A stretch of DNA of 64,000 bases from Humulus lupulus (GCF_963169125.1 NC_084794.1:71707665-71771664), one strand, 5' to 3'; positions 1 through 11,712 are shown, counted from the stretch's first letter. Notes: a model not told the origin generated them from the sequence alone. Made by a program: numbers and translations.

Positions 1-993
1 CTTTTACCATGTTTGGTGAAATTCAATGTTCCGGAGATTAAAACTTTGTCTAGGGGCTCATATAAGTTTGTTGATGGTATCCTTTACCTTGGTTGTGACT
101 AGGTGATAAAGGCTTAGGCTCGGGAACGGATCGTGCCTGAGGAGCATCACTCATAATCCGAAACCGTAAAGATTAAAGGTAAGAGAACTGCACCCGGTTG
201 AATATCTGTAACGGGACTAAGGGCTCCCTATTGTAAATGCTTGAGAAGATGGTATTATGACATGCAAGCTAATTAGTGAACCAACGACCTAAGGGTGCCA
301 AGGGTTACACTAGCGCACAGGGTGCGGCTTGGCCACTGGTAGCCAAGGACAGCTTAATATGCACTGAGCTCGGTTTAAGCGGGCCGGAGTCAGTGGGGTA
401 AACAGGGGGTGCAGCCTAAGTTGTCGGCCCTAATTATTATGTGATATGAATGTTATAAGTGTTTGATTGCATCCATGACTCTGAATATATGCTGAATGGT
501 TAATGTGGATTACTTGATGAGAGTTCATGCTTAGTGAGTTTGCTATCTGTTATTACTGTTTGTGTTGCACATGTTTTCTTGCTGGGCCTTGGCTCACAGG
601 TGCTACGTGGTGTAGGTAAAGGCAAGGGCAAGCTTGAGCAACCTTGATTGGAGAGCTCTACGAGCGGAATGTACATGGCCAGCTGCTTAGCCGTGATGAT
701 TGAGGTTTAGGCAGGGACGCGAGACCCAAAGATTGTCTATTTTGCCTTAGTATGGCTAACGTTTGTTTATGAAATTTTGGAAGTCTGTAAACCTACTTTT
801 AACTCTGTTTCTTTTGGGATCCCGTGTATATAACAATTTAATTTTATAAAGGGAAACTTTTGAGACCAAAACCTTTTAAACCCTAGCTCATACATGCTTA
901 GTATCACGTTTTTTTAAATTAATGACTTGATTAGCAAGTCTTGCACCTTTATAAGTACACAGTGTAGTGGTCCTGGCTATCCAGGGCGTTACA
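1..993 (+). repeat. Chromovirus (Tekay/Del-type) LTR, 3' portion
   Basis: This is the downstream part of a long chromovirus LTR that begins outside the window. It ends in GGGCGTTACA at 984-993, the same terminus as the LTRs ending at 5996 and 27606. It shares with them the block around 570-640 (a TGCTGGGCCTTGGCTCAC motif, then a GTGGTG-AGGTAAAGGCAAGG-like stretch) and the upstream GTAAGA-AACTGCACCCGG motif near 180. No gag, pol or primer site follows, because another LTR in reverse orientation begins at 994. It is noncoding. Confidence 0.85.
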
Positions 994-1787
994 CAATAGG
1001 TCGGTCAAGCGTATGATACGCTCCTAGTTAAACATAACCATATCGACCAGTGCTCAACGCGCTATTGCCGCCCTTGACTGATAAGTCAATTCTTTTCTCA
1101 GTTATATAATGCTAACAGGCATTCATTGTATATCAAATATCTAGATACAAAGCATTCAACATGCTTAATCAACAATCATAAGCATAATCATAATCGTGAA
1201 CATACTCAGGCGTTCATGCCGTATTCATGTTCATGTTCAACAGTTCGGCCAAGCCCTAATCACATGTATCACATACTGGGTGCAGTTTTCTTACCTTTGG
1301 TCCAAGTACAAGTTACCAATGAACGACCCTCGAGCACGATCCCAGTTCCGAGCCCCTAGCGATAACCTAGTCATAACCATGATATAGAATCCCATCAATA
1401 ACGAGTAAACATAGGCTTTCGGACCGAGTCCTAGCCTTCGGGATGTCGAATCCTACTACATCGGGTAGTAGGATCGATCCCGAGCCCTTAGGTTTAAGTT
1501 CCCATCACTAAAAAACCATTTTGGCCAAATCTGCCCGGGCGGGCTGCAGCATGCCTCCCAGACAGAAACTCCCCTGTCTGAAATTCAGGACACGGGTCGC
1601 GGCATGCCTCCCAGACAGAACCGCCTCTTGTACCTAAGTCCACATAGGTTGTGGCGCCCAAGAATAGGGTCGCGACATGACCCCGCGAACCCAGAAATCC
1701 CTAATTTTCCTCAGCCTAAACCTTACCATAAACCATCCCAATCAATTCCCAAAACCATAATTCAAACCCTCAAACATTATCAACACA
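994..1787 (-). repeat. Inverted chromovirus LTR fragment, part 1
   Basis: Read on the minus strand this stretch matches the chromovirus LTR at about 39.6-40.4 kb. It has the same palindromic GACTTATNAGTC region, the GTAAGAAAACTGCACCC motif (reverse complement at about 1280-1300) and the same block describing a split GGGTAGTAGGAT motif. It is interrupted at 1788 by a solo LTR insertion and resumes at 4184. Its U5 end is missing, cut off at the junction with the plus-strand LTR at 993/994. The short ORFs here are LTR noise. Confidence 0.8.
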
Positions 1788-3152
1788 TAAACTATTGGAA
1801 TTTTATGCCCTAATTAAAACTCAATTTCTTTGTAATCTCATTTTATTATCAATAAAAGAATAGAAATCATTTTTTGATTCGATCAATCACTTTGTTCACA
1901 TGTTTTATTTTCATGATTATTTGTTTAATATAAACTTCTATTAAATCCCGAGCATATAGTTAATCATATTTATAGTGACGTAATCACAGTGGAATATACA
2001 TATGATTATATGTTCAAAATAAGTTAGTTCTAAGATTAGTCAGTGCACAAGATTTACATTGACTTGCCAATCTATGATATGATCAACTCACACAATGCAG
2101 TGTTATGTTCTTTCCAGAACATTAGCAAAGTAGATAAGATTGGATGTATTTGTTACATCGGACTGGACCGATATTGATAGGTAGATAAGATAAGTAAACA
2201 TACCATTATTATCTATTCTAGTCATATCATATAGTTGACCATAGGTCAATTCAATCCCAATTCTGAGTGGTTAGTATTCCAGCTAATTGTGTTATTTGAG
2301 TTCTTTGACTTGTTTGTTACCAGCTTACCCTATGAACTAGCCCATAGTTACATCTTGGGAACTCAGTAGTATAATTGAGTGGGAGTGTTAATCATAGATA
2401 TGAACATCTATAGCTTCTGGTGAAGAAGTGAAACGATGGTTTCCTTTTAGTTTTGTTCAAGGTGCTAAATGATAGAGATCTCATTTCAGTAATTAATATT
2501 AGTTTATTGAAATATCATTTACAAAGAACTAATTGTTTTAAGGATAAAATACAATGAGTGGTAAAACGATATTTTAGTCCCATCTCATTGTAGACCGCCT
2601 ATAGAAGATTGAGTGACAATTATGGTTGTAACAATGGATAATTAATAACGTATCTATATTTGTTATAGAGCGTTCTATGAATTCAAGAGTGCAATTCTGA
2701 GTCTTTAGCGGAGTCACGAGGAATTAATAAGTTAGTAAATTTATTTGTTAAATTTATGATAACTTATTAGAGTGTGATGTCATAGGCCCATGGTCCCGAC
2801 CGTACCTTGGATAAAATCATCTAGATAGTCTCAATTAATTTATTCAATTATCAATTAGAATTATCAAAGTTTACTAGGTCAATTTTGGACAGTTTCACAA
2901 AGTTATGTAATTTAGAGAAGAAAAGCGAAATTATGGCAGATTTATTAATTAAGATAAATTGGTATCTAAATTAATAAATAAGTTTAAATAATTAATCAAT
3001 AGAATATAATATGAGCCTTGATTTTAAGTCCAACGGGCTTATAATTAAATGTGAAATTTTACGGGCCTAAAGCCCATGATAATTTCGACCTAGGGCTGAT
3101 AATTGATTATTATTTTATTGATTTTTTAATTAAATAAGTAACTTAATTGAGC

Positions 3153-3160
3153 CTATAAAA
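3153..3160 (+). promoter_or_regulatory. TATA box of solo LTR S copy 1
   Basis: CTATAAAA followed by GGAA lies in the downstream third of the LTR. The second copy has the same box at 19917-19924, in the same sequence context (GAG-CTATAAAAGGA). This is the expected U3 promoter position. A strong match and paralogue conservation support it; activity is unknown. Confidence 0.6.
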
Positions 3161-3373
3161 GGAATGTTAAGTGAGAGTTGAAAATAGATTACAGAAAGAC
3201 TATCTGATAGAAAATCAGAAGATTTATTCTTGATGCTCTAGGTTTTAGATTCTCTCTACAACATAAGTCCTTTTCTAAGCCTTAATATTATTTTCTCTTC
3301 TTCTCTCTGTATCTATATCATGTGTTGAGAATTGCCCACTCTAGTCTAGGTGATTCTAAGGATACTTTGGAAG

Positions 3374-3928
3374 TAGGGGTGAGCATCTAAACCGGCAAAC
3401 CGCGGCGACCGACCGCACCAAACCACACTACACCACAAACTGCGGTGTCAAAAGTGTAATGGTTCAGTATGGTTTGTATCTTAGTTAAACCGTGTGGTAC
3501 GGTGTGGTGTGCAATTTGGCGGTGTGAAATTTTGGTTTGCACCACACCGCATCGCATACTTACAAATATGTTAAAAAAAAATTAAACTTTACATATATAC
3601 CATTTTTTAGTAACCCAATTTGAAACTAGGAGCCCACTTAAATTAAGGTATAACCTTATTCTCTAACACATCATACACGACAACAACTCCTTCCTCTCTC
3701 ATCTCATTTTGTGCCTCCTCCCTATCACCATCTCTATCTCACTCATATTTTTTAACACACTTACACTGTGGAAAACCACCCAAACCACACCGCAAAAAAT
3801 GGTCTGGTTTGGTCGGTTTGGTGCAATCAAATCACACCGCATGGTGTGTTCTAGCTACTACACCGTACTTGTGGCGTGGTGTATTAAAAAGTGTTCAAAC
3901 TACCCAAACCACACCATGCACACCCCTA
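3374..3928. mobile_element. hAT-type MITE, 555 bp
   Basis: Terminal inverted repeats read TAGGGGTGAGCA at the left and, reverse-complemented, TAGGGGTGTGCA at the right. The element is flanked by a perfect 8-bp target duplication TTTGGAAG (3366-3373 and 3929-3936), the hallmark of hAT transposons. The other copy of the host solo LTR (around 20093-20110) lacks the insertion and serves as a natural empty site. The interior is full of GGTGTGGT/ACCACACC words in both orientations and could fold extensively. It encodes no transposase; the 91-aa ORF across it is chance. Confidence 0.92.
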
Positions 3929-4183
3929 TTTGGAAGGCTGTGAAGAAAATTGAAGAACGGTTCAGTTTCTTGGTGATACCCTGAGACAGAAAGGATACAA
4001 GAGTTAAAGAAACTGAAGGAATGACTTAATCATTCCGTTGCACAATAATGTAAGTGTTCTTATCATTATCTCTGTATGAATTCAATTTTAGAAACATGTT
4101 CTAGGTTTTCTTATATGAATATGTTTAATATATGATTTACATGAAAATAAACAAGATCCTGAATAAGTTTTCCCAACATAAAC

Positions 4184-4927
4184 ACCATAAAAACCGAGGC
4201 TTAACTTCAATCAAAACCTCCACCAAATCTCTAATCCAATACCTTGAGCTTCAAGCTCAATAACACTATAAAAAGAAGGTAAAATTCACTTAAATCAAGA
4301 ATTGAAACTTACCTCAGCTGTGGTTTATATCCTCCTAGCTGCAACTAATCCAATCCCAAAGCCAAGCCTTAAATTCCCTTAGCTTTAGCTTCCACAATTC
4401 CCTAGTTTCCTCAAAAATCAAACCATGAATGGAGAGAAGGAGAGACTAATGAGAGAGAGAAAAAGCTGAAGTAGAGTGACTAAGTCACTAAATAGGCACC
4501 AAAATGACCTAAATGCCCCTAGGGCCAAATTCCACTCTCATAACCCCTCAAGGGTAAACTTGTCATTTGCCACTAATCCCGTTAAAACGTCTCAAAAATT
4601 CCCGTTAGTTCTAATATCCTCAAATAATTACCAAATACTTTCCCCATTACCCGATCCTAGTAATGTACTAAATACCCAATATACCCCTTGACTCACACCG
4701 AGTCAAGTATGGGTCTCGTTGTGACTTTCCCATTGGCTTGCTCCCTAGGATCGTCTCGTGTTGAGTAACCCAAATATATTCACATAATGATGTGGTCCCA
4801 CACATATATCACATATATGCCAAATATACCCATAACATGCCAAATTACAAAAATTGTCATTTTAATCATAAATGGGCCCACACGCATATTTAATACACCT
4901 AAACATGCATATCAAGTCATATTATGC
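4184..4927 (-). repeat. Inverted chromovirus LTR fragment, part 2
   Basis: This continues the minus-strand chromovirus LTR after the solo LTR. The reverse complement matches the first several hundred bases of the LTRs at 29197 and 38682, including the GGGCCCAC-ATGCATAT block at about 4870-4910 and the ACTCGGTGTGAGTCAAGGGG-like block near 4690. The extreme LTR start is missing: at about 4927 the sequence passes abruptly into a copia integrase relic. No gene is present. Confidence 0.75.
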
Positions 4928-5316
4928 AATGATTGAACATCAATTTTCTCACAAAGTGAAACTTGTACGTAGTGACAATGGAATAGAGTTTAACCGCATG
5001 AAAGATTATTTTGTGTCCAATGGAATTTTATTTCAAACTTCGTGTGTGGGTACACCTCAACAAAATGGAAGAGCAGAAAGTAAACATAAACATATTTTGA
5101 ATGTTGCTTGTGCATTGCGCTTTCAAGGGGGATTGCAAATTTATTTTTGGGGCGAATGTATTTTGGCCGCTGCCCACCTCCTAAATCACACTCCGTCTAG
5201 TATTCTCCTAAAAAAAATCCTTATGAAATTCTCTTTGGTTGTGCACCTACTTTTAGTGATATACACATTGTTGGTTATTTAGCTTTCGCCCATAAACAAC
5301 AAGCGAAAGGTGACAA
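4928..5316 (+). pseudogene. Ty1/copia integrase relic, part 1
   Basis: The translation carries copia integrase-core signatures: VRSDNG (second catalytic Asp), then TSCVGTPQQNGRAE with the catalytic Glu, then a FWGECILAAAHLLN-type segment. The N-terminal zinc finger and first catalytic Asp are missing, cut at the junction with the LTR at about 4927. The frame is damaged after residue ~115 of the open stretch. Chromovirus Tekay-A inserted at 5317, and the same gene resumes after 27606 with the duplicated target GACAA. In a functional element this enzyme joins cDNA to host DNA; here it is dead. Confidence 0.85.
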
Positions 5317-5996
5317 TGTAACGACCCAAATTTACTAATAAGGCTTAAAGGTCTTGATTAGTGTGTCGGGAGGGCATAAGTGGATTATATGTGATTTAAA
5401 TGACTAAAAGCATGTTTATATGATTATTTGGATATATGTGATGCATGACTATGTGTATTAGTATGCATGTAGGCCCTGATTAGGTTAGAAGGGCATATTC
5501 GTAATTTTGGATTGTTGAGTATATGATTATACTGTGTGAGTTATCTAGTAGTTTGTTTGATGACTATGCTCTGTTATTGTGTTTTCTTGCTGGGCCTTGG
5601 CTCACGAGTGCTACGTGGTGCAGGTAAAGGCAAGGGAAAAGTGGACCAGTCCTGAGATGGAGAGCTTTGGGATGAATGTACATAGCCAGCTGATCGGCTG
5701 CCACGGCCGAGGTGTAATACAGGACGGGAAAAGCCTAAATGTTTGTTTCGCCCTTAGAGTGGCTAGTAGCTGTACTTTTATCCTAAAATTTTGTAAACTG
5801 TCTTTTAACGTTATTACTCTTGGGATCCCATGTAAAAATGTTTGATTATAAGAAATGTAGCTTTTGTGGCCAAAATATTTTAACCCTAGTTCAACTGTAG
5901 TTTAGGTAACACATTTCTAACTAAATGACTTGATTAGCAAGTCTTGCACCTTTATAATCACACAGTGCAATGGTCTTGGCTATCTAGGGCGTTACA
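5317..5996 (+). repeat. 5' LTR of Tekay-A with 1.7-kb internal deletion
   Basis: It begins TGTAACGACC and ends GGGCGTTACA like the 3' LTR (25220-27606), but is 680 bp instead of 2387 bp. Collinearity breaks after AATTTTGG at about 5509 (equal to about 25413 in the 3' LTR) and resumes with ATTGTTGAG (equal to about 27120). The two deletion ends share TGG, as expected of a microhomology-mediated deletion. The lost part includes most of the U3/R region. The 88-aa ORF at 5579-5845 also exists in the 3' LTR and is not considered a gene. Confidence 0.9.
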
Positions 5997-5999
5997 ACT

Positions 6000-6017
6000 T
6001 GGTATTAGAGCATCCTA
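6000..6017 (+). other. Primer-binding site of Tekay-A (initiator Met tRNA type)
   Basis: TGGTATTAGAGC begins three bases after the LTR end. Plant Ty3/gypsy and copia elements commonly use TGGTATCAGAGC, complementary to the 3' end of initiator tRNA-Met; here one C has become T. The position next to the 5' LTR fixes the element's orientation. Confidence 0.85.
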
Positions 6018-6531
6018 GGTTTAAGGGTTCTTAAAGACTGGCTGGACGTGTACATTCGCCGTTAAAGACAAGCTCGACTCAGGGTTTGGTAAATGTGTAT
6101 ACTGTTGGGGTTTTATGCCCTAATTAAAACCCAAATTCTTTGTAATCTCATTTTATTATCAATAAAAGAATAGAAATCATTTTTTGACTTGGTTAATCAC
6201 TTTGCTCACATGTTTTATTTTCATGATTATTTGTTTAATATAAACTTCTATTAAATCCCAAGCATATAGCTAATCTTATTTATAGTGACGTAATCACAGT
6301 GGAATATAAATATGATTATATGTTCAAAATAAGTTAGTCCTAAGATTAGTCAGTGCACAAGATTTACACTGACTTGTCAATCTATGATATGATCTACTTA
6401 CATATTACAATGTTATGTTCTTTCCAGAACATTAGCAAAGTAGATAAGATCAGATGTATTTGTTACATCAGACATGACCGATATTGACAGTTGATAAGAT
6501 AAGTAAACATACCGTTATTATCTATTCTAGT

Positions 6532-7309
6532 TGTTGACGCGGTTCTTCGGCAACAGATAATTATACGAATAAACGGGATGGATTAGTGCTAAATAATGAA
6601 CTGTAATATGAAAATATTTAAATTCCAAACTGGAAAAATTAGTATTGTGGGAAGGTTATCACTCCTTTCTTTTTAGGTGGTTAGAAGGTTAAAATCCCTC
6701 TAGTCCACCAGTCAATATTATTGATATCTCTTGAGTATTCCTTACAGAGTGTTTCTTTACAATACAAACGCCAACCCCTTGCAACGTTCAGGGTCTCGGT
6801 ACTTATAGGGAGAGGATATCTGGGTGTTGGTAAAGGGGGTCATCCCGTGACCTTCTTACCCATCATGTCATATCTGTGACACTTATGATTAATTCCTAAA
6901 ACCTGACAATGAGGTGTTGTCTAATCAATAGGTAAGGGGAGATAATGGGCCGCATGGCCCAAACCAGTCGTTGGGTGCCTGAACACGCATGTTTATGCTG
7001 CGTGTCCGAGAATTTCAGAATGGAATAGACACGTGATGTCTGATATGTGCACGTTTACATTGCGTGGTTGACTTCACAAATAGTCGGGGATGCCAGATCT
7101 ACGCCGCACCTCGAGCTTGTTGTAGCGCCAGCTCGTGATATCCATACTGCTGACTCGTTGCCTTCGAGTATGCTGCCAACTCTTTGATTAGCTCGGGCTA
7201 AAGAGGTGGAGACTCGTAACAGCAGCTCCGGGTGGACGGTTTACACGTGGCAGACTAAATTAGGCCCTTTTCCAGCTCGCTAATAACTCGTGGATATTTA
7301 GGGCGTACA
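6532..7309 (-). repeat. 3' LTR of Tat-1
   Basis: On the plus strand it runs from TGTTGACGCGG to GGGCGTACA; it pairs with 18147-18923. It is the 3' LTR because a polypurine tract abuts it at 7310. A minus-strand TATA box (CCTATAAGTACC) lies near 6798-6808. The first 24 bases on the plus strand form an 8-bp stem with one mismatch (TGTTGACG and CGGCAACA around an 8-base loop), so this hairpin lies at the very end of U5. Confidence 0.92.
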
Positions 7310-7325
7310 TTTTCCCCCAAGCCCC
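7310..7325 (-). other. Polypurine tract of Tat-1
   Basis: The minus strand reads GGGGCTTGGGGGAAAA and directly abuts the LTR start TGTACGCCC. This primes plus-strand DNA synthesis in LTR elements and confirms that the left LTR is the 3' one. Confidence 0.85.
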
Positions 7326-7570
7326 TACTCGTAACACATGATGTCATCTATGGACACAGTGGGGGCTTTTCGGTTTCTTTTTTGACTCTTCATGTCTCGT
7401 CCATTGCGCTGGTATTGGACACATGGAGCACCGTGGTTGGTGACGGTCCGGCTTCCGAGAATCGCATTAAATGGCCTAGCCTATCTTCGGCCGTCGTTTC
7501 GTCTTTTGAGTTGTGACCCTCGTATCTCGCATTAAGGCGATTGAACGGTCCTCGCTCCTTTGCCTTTTAC

Positions 7571-8341
7571 GTATATATAAGGCTGGCCACCTTTCGCATG
7601 AGCCACCCTTTATTTGAAAAAAATTCCTCATCTTCTCTCTTCTTTAGCCCCAGAAGTCTTTCTCCTTCCGGTTATCGCCCTAGAGGTTTCTTCGCTCCAG
7701 ACACAAGGGTTTCTTTGTGACTCCAGTTCTAAAGGCCCCATCAGGACTCTGACTCCAACGCTCCTTGCAATGTTCACACGGCAAAAGCATTGTAAGTCCT
7801 CTGCCTGTTGTTCATTTAGATGTTCCCGTTTCTCTTGTTAGGTAAACTTCTTTCTTAGTCGCACACTGTAGGCTGTTTTTCTTTTTGGCTGGTGTTTTGT
7901 GCGTAGGTTTTTATCCTAAGGGTATCGATCATATGAGAATATGTTTAGGAATGTGACGTATAGGACAAGATAATTCTGGGGTGACTTTTTCGGGGAGCTT
8001 TTCTGGGTAGCTTTTGGAATGCCTGTTTGGAGAAGGGAAGGCGCTAGGTTTCTGGGGTGCAAAACCGAGTAGCTTAGGGGTCACGCTTCCCAGGCGGTTT
8101 TGCTTTTTGAAACTTTCCCTCCAAGGCAAACATTATCCTGACCCTCCTGACACACGGATCCCGAGCAATCAGGGATCCGTTGGGAACATAGGCGCGTGTT
8201 CATAGAACCGCGTGGCCTCACGCACCGCGGTCTAAGATTACCTTAGCCCGTGGATGAAAATCATTTGTCGTGCTAGATTCCCTTTCCTATTTTTATCTCG
8301 CCTATCTAAACTTTCTTCATCTTTGTTTGTTAGGTGACCAG
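7571..8341 (+). promoter_or_regulatory. Promoter and spliced leader of the Tat-1 antisense gene
   Basis: A TATA box (GTATATATAAGG) lies at 7571-7582, about 245 bp from the polypurine tract. Tat-2 has its own box at the same distance. A leader exon ends at a consensus donor GTAAGT (7792), and a pyrimidine-rich acceptor TTTGTTTGTTAG ends at 8333, eight bases before the ATG at 8342. The 542-nt leader intron has no conserved ORF. The spans at 7326-7570 and 7792-8333 hold nothing else I can name. The structure is inferred from sequence only. Confidence 0.6.
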
Positions 8342-10975
8342 ATGGGACCCAGGAAGAACATGCCCAAAAAGAGCACCGCCGACTCGTCATCCCAGCAAGA
8401 CAGCAAGGGGAAGGAGGTGGTAGCTGAATCCCCGATCCCTCACTTTGGTCCCACCGTGGAGAAAGAGGTCAAGGTGGGACCTGACGCCTTCTTCGAGGCC
8501 GAGAGGATAGTCTCGAAGGTTACAACTTAGGGGAAGGTCAACAAGATCCTGCTGTCCCATAACATCGAAATAGGGACAAGCGCTCTTGTTGCCCGACCTC
8601 CCCTTGAGGGCGAGCGGAGTTGCACACCGCTCGACGAGGAGTTCGCGGCCTGGAGCGATGAACACCTCAAGGCCGTGGCCTTTCTACCTCTGGACCAGTA
8701 CTTCACAGACTTTCTGAACTACGTGAAGCTGGCCCCCTTTCAACTCCCCCTAACTCCTACCGCCTGTTAGCGGGGCTGAGGTATCTGTTCCTGACGCAGG
8801 AATGGGAGGTCCCTACACCAGCGGACATTCTCTATTTCTTCTGCCTCAAAGCCAGCCCAGATCAACGGGGGCGAGGTGACGGGTTCTACTACTTGAACCG
8901 TTTTCCCAACTCTACTGCAGTCATCGAGTTGCCCATCCACCCCAACGACTTCAAGGACCAGTTCTTTATGTCGATGAGGTTTCGCAACTGCGAACACCAC
9001 TACTTCAACCATCCTCGTAAGTTCTTTCTATCCTCAACTCGCAAAATCGTCACTGATTTATTTCTTTCCATGCGTATTGACTTGAATACCATCATGCAGC
9101 TATTTTTGCGAGGACAGCTAAATCGGTGACCCTCGGGGGTCAATATGAAACCTTGGCGGGGCTCCCTCCCAGTGAAAAAGACTACCGCCAGCTCGTGTCT
9201 GATGAGACGATGCTGGCGTGTAAGTTAATTTCTCTGGGCTAGACCCTAGCCTTGAGGAGGCTGCGGGCCGTCCTAACAGCTCGCGAACTGGTACCCATCC
9301 CCGAGAGGGGTGCTGCGGATGACGACGAGCAAGACGAGGTGCCACTCGTGCGTCAGAAGCGGGCTCTTGAGATCGCCCAGGGGGTTGACGTGGAGTGGAT
9401 CTAGTCTGGGGCAGCAGCCGGCCCCTCCAGCCAAGGTAACCCATACTTGTTTAAGGACTTAGACAGGGCTGCCGCAAACCTACGGCTTGCTAGGTTTAAC
9501 TCCAGCCATCTCGTGCATCGTCATCAAAATGACCCAGACCGTAACAGAACTCTACTCCAGTGCATTGATCAACTAGTTTTGCGCCATGACATGGGCCGCC
9601 CTAGGGGCACTGTAGTAGTAGTAGCCAACACTCTGGCTTTTAGGTCAGCCTTTTTTGAGAAGTATGGGACCAACCTTAGGTCGTGGCCCTCCCTCCTGGA
9701 GGGTGTAGTAGCTCCGGGGCTTAGGCAGTATGTAGAGGAGTCCAGTCCTGAGGCAGATTCGTGAATTTATAATCTTAGACTCCCCCGTAGAAGCTCCACG
9801 GCCGGAGGTCGTGGCAATAGATTCCCCCTCTAGCTCGGAGGGTAGGACCTTTTTAATACATTCTTAGTTTTTTCTTTTGTGATCAAGTATTTTTACTTGT
9901 ATATTAATGCTTCCTTGTCTTTGTTTCAGGCGAGGAGATGTCACAGTCCGGGGACAACGTCCTGCGATCCATTTTCCAGGGGGGGAATCCTCCCTCCGGG
10001 TCGTCTGGACCATTGGTAAAGAAGCCCCGGCTGACCAAGAAAACTCCCCCTCCCGGGACCACCTCCAAGTCTCCCGCCAAGGGGAGGGGCCAGGTCCCTC
10101 CCGCCGCAGAGAAGATGCCCCCACCTCCCCCGCGACCTCCGGTCTCTAATCGGGAACTGGAGGTACCAACTGGGACCTTGCTAGCTTCGACTCCCACTGT
10201 GCGCATCCTGGTCAACACTCAGGCCCTGGAGAAAATCCCTAAGGCCTTTTCAGGGACGGTTTATGAAACCGCGAGCTATACGGTGGATCATTACTACAAT
10301 GCCACCCCAAGGGACTTGCGGGAGATTGAGACGAGGAGCCACGAGAACGTTATGGAGTCTTCACTAGGGATGACCCTTACGTTAAGTTTGCTTAATCAAT
10401 GGTTCTCTTTGCTTTTTCTAAAGCACATGCCTTATTATCTTTTGACCTTGCAGGTGGCTTTGGCTCTACACCGAAGCATAGCTCGGTCTAGGGCCAGGTT
10501 TGATGAGATCAGAGGTGAGTTCTAGACTGCTCAGGTCGCTCTCGCGTCTGCTTAACAACAAGAGCGAGATGCCAAGGCTACCCTGACGGCTGCCAAGGAA
10601 AGCGAGAAGGTCACGCAGGCCGCCTTGGTCACTGCACAGGCTAATCTGGAGGCAAACCGGGCTATGCTACTGGAGGCCGAGGCTACACATGTCTCCTTGG
10701 ATGCTGTGAAGGTCAAGCTCGAGGAGGCCAAGGCCGCCCTTGTGGCAGAGAGGGCATCTTTGAGCTCCTCCATGGAGGCCATGCTTTATCATTGCTGGGC
10801 CTTCAACCAGGATGGCGATTTTTCCTTCCTGGCACCGGAGGTGTGGGAGCCCTTCCTCGAGAAGTTCAAGGTTCGACTTCAACAGGAGGCACCCTCTGAG
10901 ACTGGGGAGACTTCTGCTGCAGGCGAGCAAGATACTGAAGGAGTGACATCGTCGGAGCGGCCCGGGGGGGCCTAG
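8342..10975 (+). pseudogene. Tat-1 antisense extra gene (putative gypsy-type domain plus coiled coil), decayed
   Basis: The gene is encoded opposite to gag-pol. The N-terminal half has the pattern LAPFQL, then P-PADILYFFCLK, then GRGDGFYYLNRFPN and a phase-1 intron (9017-9099, GTAAGT to CATGCAG). This matches what I know of the 'putative gypsy type transposon' domain (PF04195-like; needs a profile search). A Pro/Ser/Lys-rich middle exon starts at 9930 after an intron at about 9842-9929. A last intron (10381-10453) precedes an Ala/Glu-rich coiled coil, and the C-terminus has the motif YHCWAFNQDGDFSFL. Damage includes a stop at about 8528, a frameshift near 8755, and stops at about 9763, 10522 and 10552. 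Function is unknown; it is neither gag, pol nor a transposase catalytic domain. Confidence 0.75.
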
Positions 10976-11111
10976 GACTTTTGACCCTTCTTTTATTATT
11001 TTTTTTGTAATCTTCTACTATGAGGTTTTTTCTCCTCAAGATAATTGGTTTCCCCACATTTCACTTTAATATTTTTTTTTTTTACCTTTATTGTTATTCA
11101 TTTTCAACGCA

Positions 11112-11712
11112 TTTGGTAAGAACTTAGTTCTTGTTAGTATTTTTATTGATATCGTGCTTTTTAAGAAAAACATCGATCAATCAATTTAAACCAACTTCTA
11201 AGTGTTAGGACTTGGTCGTACCCAGGACATTAACTTTAAAAACTTAGTTCGCGTTAATTTTTTATTGATATCTCGTGCTTTTTAAGAAAAACATTGATCA
11301 ATCAATTTAAACCAACTTCTAAGTTTTAGGACCTGGTCGTATCCAGGACATTAACTTTAAAAACTTAGTTCGCGTTAATTTTTTATTGATATCTCGCGCT
11401 TTTTAAGAAAAACATCGATCAATCAATTTAAACCAACTTCTAAGTTTTAGGACTTGGTCGTATCCAAGACATTAACTTTGAAAACTTAGTTCGCGTTAAT
11501 TCTTTATTGATATCTCGTGCTTTTTAAGAAAAACATTGATTAACCAATTTGAATCAACTTCCAAGTTTTAGGACTTGGTCGTATCTAGGACATTAACTTT
11601 GAAAACTTAGTTCGCGTTAATTCTTTATTGATATCTCATGCTTTTTAAGAAAAACACCGATTAACCAATTTGAATCAACTTCCAAGTTTTGGGACCTGGT
11701 TGTGTCAAGGAT
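11112..11712. repeat. Tandem repeat, about 121-bp unit, five copies (Tat-1)
   Basis: AACTTAGTTC recurs at 11121, 11241, 11362, 11483 and 11604, giving units of 120-121 bp. Each unit contains TTTTTAAGAAAAACA, a GATCAATCAATTT-like stretch, and GGACTTGGTCGTA-CCAGGACATTAAC. Later copies have drifted together (copies 4 and 5 share TTCTTTATT and GAATCAACTTCCAAG), which suggests recent unit duplication. It lies between the 3' ends of the convergent pol and antisense genes. Confidence 0.95.

Larger units (their letters stand above)
1793..4178 (+). mobile_element. Solo LTR of family S, copy 1 (carries a nested MITE)
   Basis: The element starts TATTGG (second base mutated from the TG seen in copy 2) and ends TTTTCCCAACA. 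It is flanked by a perfect 5-bp target duplication TAAAC (1788-1792 and 4179-4183). Without the MITE it is about 1.82 kb. It aligns along its whole length with the second copy at 6103-20349. A TATA box sits near 3153. There is no primer site, gag or pol, so it is a solo LTR left by LTR-LTR recombination. The TGTTGGG/CCCAACA termini fit a Ty1/copia family, but that assignment is tentative. It is inserted in the inverted chromovirus LTR. Confidence 0.85.

Noticed and set aside
5579..5845. 88-aa frame in the Tekay-A 5' LTR, repeated at 27189-27455
   Set aside because: Both copies are LTR sequence, so the similarity is by descent of the LTR. The composition is not protein-like, the frame is not kept in the other chromovirus LTRs, and the start is not near a sensible mRNA 5' end.
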